The position numbers and the translations under genes were made by a program. This document shows, in pieces, positions 8,792-17,345 of a stretch of DNA of 64,000 bases. Position 1 is the first letter of the stretch. Every line of letters begins with the position of its first letter. Source of the DNA: Antrihabitans stalagmiti (GTDB lineage: Bacteria > Actinomycetota > Actinomycetes > Mycobacteriales > Mycobacteriaceae); the NCBI RefSeq assembly GCF_016482825.1, contig NZ_JAEMNV010000001.1:620001-684000 (forward strand). The letters are read 5' to 3'. A model generated the notes under the pieces. It was not told the DNA's origin, did not search any database, and saw only the letters and a list, made by a program, of their open reading frames with translations.

Positions 8792-9625
8792 TCAGGCACG
8801 GTGCATGTACACGCGGAGAGTGAGCGGAACGAAGACGGCAAGGACGGTCGCCGCACCGAGCAGTGACCAACCGATCTGCGTGCCGAAGGTCCCGTCGTCA
8901 GCGAGCTCGCGGACAGCCGACACGAGGTGCGAGACAGGGTTGACGTTGGCGAATGCTTGCATCCAGCCCGGCATCGTCGACACGGGCACCAACGCGTTCG
9001 ACATGAAGGTCAGCGGCATCAACACCAGCATCGAGACGCCCTGAACGGTGGATGCCTTGTCCATCAGCACACCCATCAACGCAAAGATCCAGCTCAATGA
9101 AAACGCCACGGCAACAACGAGAACGCAGGCAAACAGCAGACCTGCAACGCTGCCGGGGCGATACCCCATGGCCAGGCCGACTACGACGGTCATCGCCGTA
9201 GCGACGGCGTATCTGACGACGTCGGCCAGCAGCGAACCCGCCAGCGGTGCAATACGCGCGATCGGCAGCGATCTGAACCGATCGAACACACCCTTGTTCA
9301 TGTCCTCGCGTAGTTGCACTCCCGTTGTCACCGACGCCGCGATGGCAACCTGCACCATGACGCCCGGAATCAGAGTGGGGAGATAGGCGCCGACCGACCC
9401 CGCGATGGCACCGCCGAAGATGGCGGAGAACATCACCGCGAACACGACGGGCAGGGCGATCACGTCGAACAGGTGCTGCGGATTGTGGCGCAGCTTGAGC
9501 AGACCGCGCTGGGCCATCGTCGAGGTGTGCGAAATCGATTGGCGCACATCGATGCGGTGCGGAATCACACGCCCGGCAAGCGGATCCGTGCCGACCGACG
9601 ATAGGCGGGCATCCGTAACGGTCAT
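8792..9625 (-). CDS. ABC-2 type exporter permease (DrrB-like)
   Basis: A 277-aa membrane protein with about six hydrophobic segments, beginning with a cytoplasmic stretch and DVIALPVVFAVMFSAIFGG. This is the DrrB/ABC-2 permease layout used for export of lipids such as phthiocerol dimycocerosates, of antibiotics and of polysaccharides. Its start overlaps the ATPase stop by 4 bp (ATGA at 9622-9625), giving strict translational coupling. Sitting between glycosyltransferase and acyltransferase genes, it most likely moves the finished or partly built glycolipid across the membrane; the cargo is inferred. Confidence 0.85.
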   Translation of the reverse strand: MTVTDARLSSVGTDPLAGRVIPHRIDVRQSISHTSTMAQRGLLKLRHNPQHLFDVIALPVVFAVMFSAIFGGAIAGSVGAYLPTLIPGVMVQVAIAASVTTGVQLREDMNKGVFDRFRSLPIARIAPLAGSLLADVVRYAVATAMTVVVGLAMGYRPGSVAGLLFACVLVVAVAFSLSWIFALMGVLMDKASTVQGVSMLVLMPLTFMSNALVPVSTMPGWMQAFANVNPVSHLVSAVRELADDGTFGTQIGWSLLGAATVLAVFVPLTLRVYMHRA

Positions 9626-10581
9626 GCTGCCTCCCCTCGTGCCGACTGGCTCGTTATCGCGAAGAACACTTCGTCGAGGCTGGGCTTCTTGACGTTGACC
9701 TCGCGTATCGCGACCCCGTCGGACCGCAGCGCCAGCAACATCTCCGGAAGTGCGTCCAGGTCGTCGACGGGCGAAGCAACGATCCCACCCGGTGATATGA
9801 CGGCGTCGCCGGTTGTAAAGCGCGATATGACGGCAGCCGCGGTCGCCGCAAGGGCTTCATCGGTCAGAGTGAAGACAAGGAGTTGCGCTCCGACAGCGGA
9901 TTTCAGTTCGTCCGCCGTGCCCTCGGCTACGAGCGAGCCTCGATCGACAACCGCAATTCGGTCGGCGAGTTGGTCGGCTTCGTCGAGGTATTGGGTCGTC
10001 AGCAGGATCGTTGTGCCCTCGGCGACCAACGCGCGCAACCTGTCCCACAGTTGTGCGCGCGTGCGGGGATCCAGTCCGGTTGTCGGTTCGTCGAGAAACA
10101 GCAGCGGCGGAGCAGCGACGAGGCTGGCCGCGAGATCCAATCGACGACGCATGCCGCCGGAGAACTTCTTCAGCGGCCGATCGGCGACGTCGTCGAGACC
10201 GAACTCGCCCAGCAGCGTGGATGCTTTGAGCTGCGCCGCCTTTCGGCCAAGTCCGTGCAACTTGCCGAAGACGACGAGATTTTCCTGCGCGGTCATATCG
10301 TCGTCGACGGACGCATACTGACCCGTCAACCCGATGAGCGACCGCACGGCAGTGGCTTCTTCGACGACGTCGTAGCCGAAGACCTTGGCAGTCCCCGAAT
10401 CCGGCCGTAGCAGTGTCGCGATCATACGAACGAACGTGGTCTTGCCCGCCCCGTTGGGGCCGAGAACCGCATAGACGGAGCCCGCAGGCACCTGCAGATC
10501 TATGCCATCGACTGCGCGGAAGCTTCCGAACGACTTGGTCAGGCCTGCCGTCGCGATGGCGAGGTCGCTCTCCGTACTCAT
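9622..10581 (-). CDS. ABC exporter ATPase subunit (DrrA-like)
   Basis: A 319-aa ATPase with Walker A GPNGAGKTT, signature FSGGMRRRLDLA, Walker B LLFLDEPTTGLD and the C-terminal extension typical of DrrA proteins (KKPSLDEVFF near the end). I set the start at the ATG at 10581, which has GGAGGG 6 nt upstream; the longer frame to 10650 lacks a ribosome site. It is the first gene of the unit drrA-drrB-GT2. The operon faces away from the three PapA-type genes across a 433-bp divergent promoter region, so both sides could answer to one regulator. Confidence 0.9.
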   Translation of the reverse strand: MSTESDLAIATAGLTKSFGSFRAVDGIDLQVPAGSVYAVLGPNGAGKTTFVRMIATLLRPDSGTAKVFGYDVVEEATAVRSLIGLTGQYASVDDDMTAQENLVVFGKLHGLGRKAAQLKASTLLGEFGLDDVADRPLKKFSGGMRRRLDLAASLVAAPPLLFLDEPTTGLDPRTRAQLWDRLRALVAEGTTILLTTQYLDEADQLADRIAVVDRGSLVAEGTADELKSAVGAQLLVFTLTDEALAATAAAVISRFTTGDAVISPGGIVASPVDDLDALPEMLLALRSDGVAIREVNVKKPSLDEVFFAITSQSARGEAA

Positions 10582-11014
10582 GTTCCCTCCATCGTGGGTG
10601 AGGCGGGATCGATCCGAAGTTTGCCGGTCGGACGCTGTGGTGCTCGGCAAACGAATTGGTCACTCGTTGCCGAGCATATGGATGTAACGCGGACCCGCAA
10701 CTGGACCGATACATAGCCAAGATGCGATGTGTCGGCACGCGGCAAACGCCGAAAAGATGCCTGAAGTCGCAGGGTTCATCTCGCGGACATCTTCGCGTCA
10801 TCGCGTCGAAATCGGATCTCGGCAGGCCCGTTGTGGTCTATTCCACATTCATTACTTAGCGTGACAAAAGTTACGCATCGTCGGCTGCGCGCGATCGGCG
10901 CGTCGCGCCTAGCATCGCTTTCGCGTCACTTTCGGGCGGTGTTGCCCACAGGACGCCGCCGGCTTCGTGATCACCGCGAATCACCCTCCTGGTTACAGAA
11001 GTGGATGTGGCCCA
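10582..11014. promoter_or_regulatory. 433-bp divergent intergenic region, exporter operon / PapA genes
   Basis: No gene is seen here. Two symmetric elements stand out: TGTGG-N6-CCACA at 10832-10847 and the 13-bp palindrome GGCGCG-T-CGCGCC at 10897-10909. A locally AT-richer stretch around 10830-10875 is the most promoter-like part. This is the longest gene-free stretch in the window. Confidence 0.45.
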
Positions 11015-12436
11015 ATGCGATTCACCGAACTCTCCGACTATCCGCTACCCGCAGGAAGACTCACAGCCTGGGTGCCGAGCACACGATGCGACGGTGCGAC
11101 CTGGTCCGCAGACGCACGTCCGCTTGCCTACACACACGAGGATCACTGCGCCCGCGGCAGTGGCGATCGCGCCGCAAGCACATCGTGGCTCGGCGGCGTT
11201 TTCGAAATCCACCATCGCTACGACGCCGACAAGGTCGCCAGCGCGCTACGCGCATGGATGCTGCGTCACGAAACGTTCCGCACAACGGTGGTCGAGAATC
11301 TCGATGGTCAAGGTACCGATCGCTTTTCACGACGAACCACCTCGGGCGAACTTCTCGGCGTCGACGCGGTTGCCCACCAGACGTTGACGTCGGAACACAT
11401 GCACGCCAAGGTGATCGACTTCTTCGACAACCACATCTCGCCGTTTGCGTGGCCGCATTGTGTCGCCGCAACCATCGAAACGCCAGAGTCGTTTCTCCTG
11501 ATCTTCGGCGCCGACCACTCGGTGATGGATGCGTACTCGATGTTGTTGGCTATCAGCGAGATCCACCGACTCTACGAATACGAACTGTTCGGCACCGACC
11601 CGGGACTGCCCGACGTCGGTAGCCACCTCGACTTCAGTGTGCACGATCGCGAACTTGGCAATTCGGTCGTTGCAGAGCATCACGCCGTGAAGGCGTGGAG
11701 CCGATTCCTTCGGCAGTCCGGCGGCAAGTTCCCTGCGTTCCCGCTGCCGGTCGACACGTCGGTCGGCTCGGAAGACGCTGCCGCACAGCAAGGTAGCTCC
11801 TCGTCGTGGTTGCTGAACGCAGAGCAGGCAGAAGCCGTCAATGCGTACAGCCGGCAGGCAGGCCACGGAATGCAGTCGGCGATACTCGCCTCGGTCGCCT
11901 TGGCGAACCGCGAGCTCACCGGGGACCCGACCCTGCGCTTCACGATGCCGATGCATACCAGACACGAGTTGGCCTATCGCTTCTCGGTCGGGTGGTACGT
12001 GGGCATCGTCCCTGTCGAGGTGAACCTCCGCGGTGCAACGACATTCGAGGATTGCCTGGTTGCTGCGACGACAGCTGTCGCGTCGGCAAAAGAGCTGGCG
12101 CGCTTTCCCTATCCACGTATTGCCGAACTGCTCGACAATTCTGCGATTCCGCGTTTTGCGTTGTCCTATCTGGATGTTCGATACGTGCCTGACGCCGAAC
12201 AGTGGCCGCAGTGGCGCGCCCGAACGCTGCGCGGTCGTTCGGAATCGAATGACGAAGTCTACTTCTGGATCAGCCGCGCACCGGCCGGACTGACGATCTC
12301 CACTCGCTTTCCCGGCAACACGACGGCGACAGGAAACGTCGAACGCTTGATCAGCACATTCGGGTCGATGCTCACATCGGTCGCCGACGGCGGTAACTTC
12401 GCGCACGCCGCCGACGCAACGCAACGGGCAAGCTGA
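11015..12436 (+). CDS. PapA-type acyltransferase
   Basis: A 473-aa condensation-fold acyltransferase with HSVMDA at residue 168, i.e. the catalytic HxxxD with Ala in place of the usual Gly. The N-terminal LPAGRLTAW pattern matches the PxPGxxxxW start of PapA proteins that acylate trehalose and other glycolipids. Start: ATG at 11015; the open frame extends further upstream but without a ribosome site. It is followed after 9 bp by a second and then a third related gene on the same strand. The three differ strongly outside the motifs, which suggests distinct positions or acyl chains on one acceptor. Confidence 0.7.
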   Translation: MRFTELSDYPLPAGRLTAWVPSTRCDGATWSADARPLAYTHEDHCARGSGDRAASTSWLGGVFEIHHRYDADKVASALRAWMLRHETFRTTVVENLDGQGTDRFSRRTTSGELLGVDAVAHQTLTSEHMHAKVIDFFDNHISPFAWPHCVAATIETPESFLLIFGADHSVMDAYSMLLAISEIHRLYEYELFGTDPGLPDVGSHLDFSVHDRELGNSVVAEHHAVKAWSRFLRQSGGKFPAFPLPVDTSVGSEDAAAQQGSSSSWLLNAEQAEAVNAYSRQAGHGMQSAILASVALANRELTGDPTLRFTMPMHTRHELAYRFSVGWYVGIVPVEVNLRGATTFEDCLVAATTAVASAKELARFPYPRIAELLDNSAIPRFALSYLDVRYVPDAEQWPQWRARTLRGRSESNDEVYFWISRAPAGLTISTRFPGNTTATGNVERLISTFGSMLTSVADGGNFAHAADATQRAS

Positions 12437-12445
12437 GGAGGTCGG

Positions 12446-13912
12446 ATGATCATAACGGCGATGCGAAACTGGCGACCGGAGCCAGGCGACCTGCTCGAGT
12501 GGCGTCCGACCGAGCAAGCGCGGGCGATTGCCGATGCTGCACCTGCCGAGGCCGATCCACCGACCTTCCTGCAGCAGACCCACGTTCGAGGCTTCCTCGC
12601 GAAGCAGCAACGCGGCGGGCCACACAGGGCTTTCCTCGGTGTCACCACCGAGGTCGAGGGCGATCTCGACGAGGCTGCCCTCACCCGGGCACTCACGTCG
12701 TATGTGCATCGCCACGACGGCTTGCAGACCTACTTCTCCGCTGCTGGACCCGCAATCGTTCGACACCGGATTGATTCGACAGCAATCGATTTCGAGGTCC
12801 ACCGTGCGGGCGCACTCGAACACACCGATGCCTTCGCCGAATACATCCATCATCGTTTCGAAAACGAAGCGACGTCCGTTCGGTGGCCAGGGTTTGCCTT
12901 CGGTGCGGTCCGTCGACCTGGCAGCTTCACGATCTACTACGGCTGCGATCACGCTTTCAGCGACGGAGCATCGCAAGTGCTGGCACTGTCGGAGTTGGTC
13001 GATCGCTATCGAGCAGAGGTGGACGGCTCGGAACCCAGCGTCTACACGTCGGCACCAACGGGTGGCTTTCCTGACTACGCCTGCACGGAACATGCACTCG
13101 CACAAGCTCATACGGCCGAGTCCCCCGAACTCGCCGAGTGGCTGCAGATTTTCGAAAACCACGGTTCGACGATGCCGGCGTTTGCCCTCGATCTCGGCCT
13201 GGCACCGGGTGAGACCGCGCCCGTTCGCCCAGTCGAGTTCGATCTCCTCGACACCGCAGGCACCGACGCATTCGACGCCGTGTGCAAAGCAGCGGGCGGC
13301 AAACTGATCAGCGGGATCTATGCTGCTCTGGCGATCACCGACTACGAACTCGCAGGCCGACCCGAGTACTACGGCATGAGCGTCCTCAACAGCCGCGACG
13401 TCGGCAACTACGCGCTTTCGCAGGGTTGGTTCTGCAACTTTGCCCCCGTAACGTTCCGCACCGCCGACGCGTCGTCGTTCCGCGAGCTCGTGCCGCTTGC
13501 CCACGATGGCCACCTTCGTTCGAAGCGCCTCGCTCGGGTACCGGTGCAGGCTGTGATCATGGCACTACTGGCGTCGGGCGCGTCTGCCGAGGAAGTGGCG
13601 AAGAGTCCGCACATGCTGTCCTACATCGATTTTCGTTGGTTTCCCGGAGTCGGATCGACCACCTACGAGAAAGGATTGCTCTTCACGGGAGAAGGCGAGA
13701 CTGCCAATGCCTCGATGTGGATCAACCGCGACCACAGCCATCTCTACTTCGGCAGCCAGACTCCGGACACGCCACAGGCTCGGAACGAATTGTCCAGGTA
13801 TCACACACATTTGCACCGTGTGATTGCTGCGATCGCGCGGGACGGCGACTACGCGATCCCCCGGTCCACGGTTGTCGATGAGGGATTGATCCTTGCACGT
13901 CACAACAATTGA
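12446..13912 (+). CDS. PapA-type acyltransferase
   Basis: A 488-aa protein, second of three tandem PapA-like genes. The catalytic motif is HAFSDG at residue 169, and the N-terminus has WRPEPGDLLEWRP, the typical PapA opening. GAGGAGG lies 5 nt before the ATG at 12446, the best ribosome site in the operon. The gene overlaps the third acyltransferase by 20 bp. Family members transfer acyl groups from CoA or from a PKS to sugar hydroxyls (PapA1, PapA2, PapA3 in trehalose lipids). No PKS is present in the window, so acyl-CoA is the likelier donor here. Confidence 0.75.
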   Translation: MIITAMRNWRPEPGDLLEWRPTEQARAIADAAPAEADPPTFLQQTHVRGFLAKQQRGGPHRAFLGVTTEVEGDLDEAALTRALTSYVHRHDGLQTYFSAAGPAIVRHRIDSTAIDFEVHRAGALEHTDAFAEYIHHRFENEATSVRWPGFAFGAVRRPGSFTIYYGCDHAFSDGASQVLALSELVDRYRAEVDGSEPSVYTSAPTGGFPDYACTEHALAQAHTAESPELAEWLQIFENHGSTMPAFALDLGLAPGETAPVRPVEFDLLDTAGTDAFDAVCKAAGGKLISGIYAALAITDYELAGRPEYYGMSVLNSRDVGNYALSQGWFCNFAPVTFRTADASSFRELVPLAHDGHLRSKRLARVPVQAVIMALLASGASAEEVAKSPHMLSYIDFRWFPGVGSTTYEKGLLFTGEGETANASMWINRDHSHLYFGSQTPDTPQARNELSRYHTHLHRVIAAIARDGDYAIPRSTVVDEGLILARHNN

Positions 13913-15230
13913 CCGCTACTCCCCCGAACCCGGCACAGTTCTGCAGTGGGTCGTGACTCCCGGGAGCCGACCGATCAGGTCCGCGGTGCCGCCTTCGTTC
14001 AACCAGAACTTCCATCTGAACGCGCCCGACGGACCTAGCGTGTGGCTCGCCGGCGGCTTCGATGTCGATGGACCGATCGACAGCAAGGCCCTCGAGCAGG
14101 CGTTCAGCGCGCTCCTCGATCGGCACGGCGCGTTGCGAAATTCCTTCGTACGGAACGATGAAGGAATCGAGCGGCAACTGCATCGGCGCGTACAGCTCAA
14201 ACAACTGCAGGACAGTAGCTTCGACACGTCAGCCGAGATCCGTAACCATCTTCGGACCGCACTCGATACGCATTGCCGACGTTTCGGCAGTTCCACATGC
14301 CTGCTGTCGGCCATCGATCGGCCAGGGCGGTCGACCGTATTCTGCGGCTTCGACCACGCGCATGTCGACGCGTACTCGATCGCCATCATCGTCGCCGAGT
14401 TGCACCACCTGTATTCCGGATACCTTGCCGATGCCAGCGGTCTGAGCATCGAGCCGCTGCCGCATGTCGGGGACTTCATCGACTACTGCGCCGCCGAAGC
14501 GGTCGTCGAGAAGGTCTCTCCCGACGACAGACGAATGCGCGCGTGGCTCGACTTTCTTCGCAAGAACGACTGCGCGCCGCCGAACTTTCCGCTCGACCTC
14601 GGCATCGTGGCGGGTTCGTCGACGGCGCAACGCTCCGACGTTCGTCACCTGCTCGATGCCGACGACACCCAGCGTCTCGCGGAGGTCTGCCAGCGGGCGA
14701 ACACAAGCGTGTTCGCGGGGGTGCTCACCGCGATGGCGCAGTGTGCCTGTGCACCCAGCGAATCCGCGTACATGCCGGTGCTGGTCCCTGTACACACTCG
14801 ACGCTCGGAGCACTGGCACCACGCCGTCGGGTGGTTCACCACCAACGTGCCCATCGAGGTCGCCGCGGGCACCGATTTCATCGATGCCCTCCGCCGCAAT
14901 GGTGGAGAGTTGCGAAATGCTTTGCAGCTGGGTGAGATTCCGCTTGCGCGCGTTGTCGAAGTGTTGGGTGGTCTGAAGGCGACGAGGTCCGACGTCTTCA
15001 TGACGTCCTACGTCGACTACCGGAAGTTGCCCGGTGCCGAACTGCACGGCGCAATCGACGCTCATCATGTCTCGAATGTGACCGCTGCCGACGACGCGCA
15101 GTTCTGGTTCTCGCGAACCGACGATGGCATAACTCTGCGAAGCCGGTATCCCGACACACCGACTGGTCGTGCCACGATGACGAGCTTTCTCGACGACCTG
15201 TCCCGTGTGCTGCGAAGTGCGGTGCAATAG
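13893..15230 (+). CDS. PapA-type acyltransferase
   Basis: A 445-aa protein, third of the tandem set, with YSPEPGTVLQW at the N-terminus and HAHVDA at residue 155 (HxxxD with Ala next, as in 11015-12436). The start is the TTG at 13893, preceded by GAGGGA and lying inside the end of the previous gene; the next in-frame candidates would cut into the conserved opening. Overlap of 20 bp argues for coupled translation. The function is inferred as acylation of the same glycolipid built by the neighbouring glycosyltransferases. Confidence 0.75.
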   Translation: MHVTTIDRYSPEPGTVLQWVVTPGSRPIRSAVPPSFNQNFHLNAPDGPSVWLAGGFDVDGPIDSKALEQAFSALLDRHGALRNSFVRNDEGIERQLHRRVQLKQLQDSSFDTSAEIRNHLRTALDTHCRRFGSSTCLLSAIDRPGRSTVFCGFDHAHVDAYSIAIIVAELHHLYSGYLADASGLSIEPLPHVGDFIDYCAAEAVVEKVSPDDRRMRAWLDFLRKNDCAPPNFPLDLGIVAGSSTAQRSDVRHLLDADDTQRLAEVCQRANTSVFAGVLTAMAQCACAPSESAYMPVLVPVHTRRSEHWHHAVGWFTTNVPIEVAAGTDFIDALRRNGGELRNALQLGEIPLARVVEVLGGLKATRSDVFMTSYVDYRKLPGAELHGAIDAHHVSNVTAADDAQFWFSRTDDGITLRSRYPDTPTGRATMTSFLDDLSRVLRSAVQ

Positions 15231-15270
15231 CCTCTCCCCAAAAACTGCAACACGTTCTATTGTGAAGTGC

Positions 15271-16368
15271 ATGAGCAGCCGAGATCGGATTCGTACGGTC
15301 GTATGGGGTACCGGCAACGTCGGCCGTGCCGCGATCCGCGCGGTCGATGCTCACCCCTTGCTCGAACTCGGTGCCGTCATCGTGCACAACCCAGACAAAG
15401 TAGGACGCGACGCGGGCGAGATTGCCGGGTTGGGGCGCACATCGGGCGTCGCCGCGACAAACGACATCGACGCAGCACTGGCCGTCGCCGATGCCGTCGT
15501 CTACGCCGCGTCCGGCGACATCCGTCCGGACGACGCACTCGCCGACATCACGAGAGCGATCGGTCGCGGCGCCACAGTTGTGACGCCGTCGTTGTATGCG
15601 CTGTACGACCCGCAGTCCGCTCCCCAGGAGGTCCGCGACCCGGTCCTCGCCGCAGTCGCAGATGGTGGCGGTGCGTTGTTCGTATCCGGTATCGATCCGG
15701 GTTGGGGAAACGACATTCTGCCCGTCCTCGCCACGGGCCTCGCGTCGTCGGTCGAGAGCGTGCGATGCCAGGAGATCTTCGACTACACGACCTACGACCA
15801 ACCAGATTCCGTTCGATACCTCATCGGCATGGGCCAACCGATGGACTACGTCGCGCCGATGGTCGCACCGACGATTCCGACGATGGTGTGGGGCGGGCAG
15901 ATTCGGCTGATTGCACGCGCGCTCGGTGTCGAACTGGAGGAGATTCGCGAGACGCTGCTGCGGCGGCCACTCGACAGCACGATCGAAACGCCCAACATGG
16001 GAACTTTCGAGGCCGGAACCCAAGGGGCACTGCGGTTCGAGGTGCAGGGAATCGTCGAGGGAGAACCGCTGATCGTCATCGAACACATCACCAGAATCCA
16101 TCCCTCGTGTGCACCGGACTGGCCGCTGCCGCCCGACGGCGGCGACGGCGTCCACAAGGTGATCATCGAAGGACGCCCGCGCATCGAGATCAGCGTCGAG
16201 GCGACCGACGAGGGTGGAAATCGCGCGGCAGGCGGAAACGCCACTGCCGTCGGCAGATTGGTCAACGCAATTCCCTGGCTCCGGTCGGCCGGGCCAGGAA
16301 TCTACGACGCGCTCGACGTACCTCTCCTACCGGCGCTCGGCAAGTTGAAAAGGATGGCCTCAGCATGA
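15271..16368 (+). CDS. dihydrodipicolinate-reductase-like NAD(P)-dependent oxidoreductase
   Basis: A 365-aa protein with an N-terminal Rossmann motif GTGNVGRAAI (residues 13-22). The length and C-terminal half match the DapB-like family common in mycobacteria and related to 2,4-diaminopentanoate dehydrogenase, rather than true DapB, which is about 250 aa. The substrate is unknown. The start at 15271 was taken from the ATG nearest the Rossmann fold; the longer frame has no ribosome site. Its stop overlaps the next start (ATGA at 16365-16368), so it is co-translated with a CMD-family protein. Confidence 0.7.
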   Translation: MSSRDRIRTVVWGTGNVGRAAIRAVDAHPLLELGAVIVHNPDKVGRDAGEIAGLGRTSGVAATNDIDAALAVADAVVYAASGDIRPDDALADITRAIGRGATVVTPSLYALYDPQSAPQEVRDPVLAAVADGGGALFVSGIDPGWGNDILPVLATGLASSVESVRCQEIFDYTTYDQPDSVRYLIGMGQPMDYVAPMVAPTIPTMVWGGQIRLIARALGVELEEIRETLLRRPLDSTIETPNMGTFEAGTQGALRFEVQGIVEGEPLIVIEHITRIHPSCAPDWPLPPDGGDGVHKVIIEGRPRIEISVEATDEGGNRAAGGNATAVGRLVNAIPWLRSAGPGIYDALDVPLLPALGKLKRMASA

Positions 16369-16844
16369 TGATCGACGTTCCCGACGGCAAAGACCCCATT
16401 GCCTACGTGTGGGGCGAGATGGTGCCAGGCATCGGTGCGGCGGCGGCGAAATTTTCGCTGAAGGTGTACTCCGACACCACACTCGGTCTCAGAGAATTCG
16501 AGGCAGCACGGCTGCGGATAGCTCAGATCAACGGTTGTATCTTCTGCCAGGACTGGCGAACCGAACGCGACGGTACGACGGTAGAGGCGACTTTCGCTGA
16601 GGCGGTTGAGAATTGGCGAACGACCGACGCCTTCGACGATCGCACCAGGTTGGCCGCCGAATACGCTGAGCGGTATGCCCTCGACCATCATGGGCTCGAC
16701 GAAGAATTTTGGGTCCGTATGGCGGCGGCCTACGACCAACGCCAAATAGTCGAGCTGACAATGTGTTTGGGCTCGTGGCTCGCCTTCGGACGGCTCAACC
16801 ACGTGCTCGGGCTCGACACAGTCTGCGTGTTGCCGACGCACTGA
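16365..16844 (+). CDS. carboxymuconolactone decarboxylase (AhpD-like) family protein
   Basis: A 159-aa helical protein with the redox-type CxxC in INGCIFCQDW near residues 48-57. AhpD and CMD proteins share this fold; members act as peroxidase partners or as decarboxylases of small acids. It is coupled by a 4-bp overlap to the upstream oxidoreductase, and such reductase/CMD pairs recur in actinomycetes, hinting that they work in one catabolic step. The His that follows CxxC in AhpD is not evident. Confidence 0.75.
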   Translation: MMIDVPDGKDPIAYVWGEMVPGIGAAAAKFSLKVYSDTTLGLREFEAARLRIAQINGCIFCQDWRTERDGTTVEATFAEAVENWRTTDAFDDRTRLAAEYAERYALDHHGLDEEFWVRMAAAYDQRQIVELTMCLGSWLAFGRLNHVLGLDTVCVLPTH

Positions 16845-16853
16845 TTTTGGTTG

Positions 16854-17246
16854 CTAGTTGCCGTAGTGCGCGACTTCGATCAAATTCCCATCCCGGTCGC
16901 GGCAGTAGATCGACGTCATGGGCCCAAGTGCGCCCATCTTCTCGACCGGGCCGTCGACAACTTCGATTCCGTGCGCTGCGAAATGGTCGACGACTTCCTG
17001 TGGCGCAGCGGCAGTCACGAAGCACAAATCTTCGGAACCAACCGCGTCGACCGCTGCTGTGTGCCAGTCTTCGGCACCAGTGGGACGCAAGTTGATCTTC
17101 TGCCGACCGAACATCAGCGCGACCCGCTGCCGTGGCCCGAATCGTTCGACGGTCATTCCGAGAACCGTTCGATACCACTGCGCGGTCGCCTCGACATCCC
17201 GGCAATTGATGACAACGTGGTCGATGCGGTCGATCGAAAATGTCAT
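16854..17246 (-). CDS. VOC-family (glyoxalase-like) protein
   Basis: A 130-aa single-domain vicinal-oxygen-chelate protein. It opens IDRIDHVVINCRD, placing the first metal-ligand His at residue 10, and ends with DRDGNLIEVAHYGN, with the last ligand Glu in LIEV. Members include glyoxalase I, extradiol dioxygenases and fosfomycin-resistance proteins; the substrate cannot be assigned. It converges on the CMD gene with 9 bp between them, and has its own promoter region facing the HNH gene. Confidence 0.8.
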   Translation of the reverse strand: MTFSIDRIDHVVINCRDVEATAQWYRTVLGMTVERFGPRQRVALMFGRQKINLRPTGAEDWHTAAVDAVGSEDLCFVTAAAPQEVVDHFAAHGIEVVDGPVEKMGALGPMTSIYCRDRDGNLIEVAHYGN

Positions 17247-17345
17247 TGAGCGAGCTTACAATTCGCCGTCTGCGGAGTCTCGCATTCGTATGACCATCGT
17301 CTGAAAGCTATTGCTAATCGGCATTATTCGGGTATTATAGAACGC

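Noticed and set aside
11327-13513. Minus-strand open frame of 728 codons
   Set aside because: It runs opposite the PapA-type genes at 11015-13912, which have catalytic motifs and ribosome sites; the translation has no family pattern.
1-15230. Glycopeptidolipid cluster
   Set aside because: The glycosyltransferases resemble GPL Gtf proteins, but there is no NRPS (mps), MbtH-like or Gap gene.
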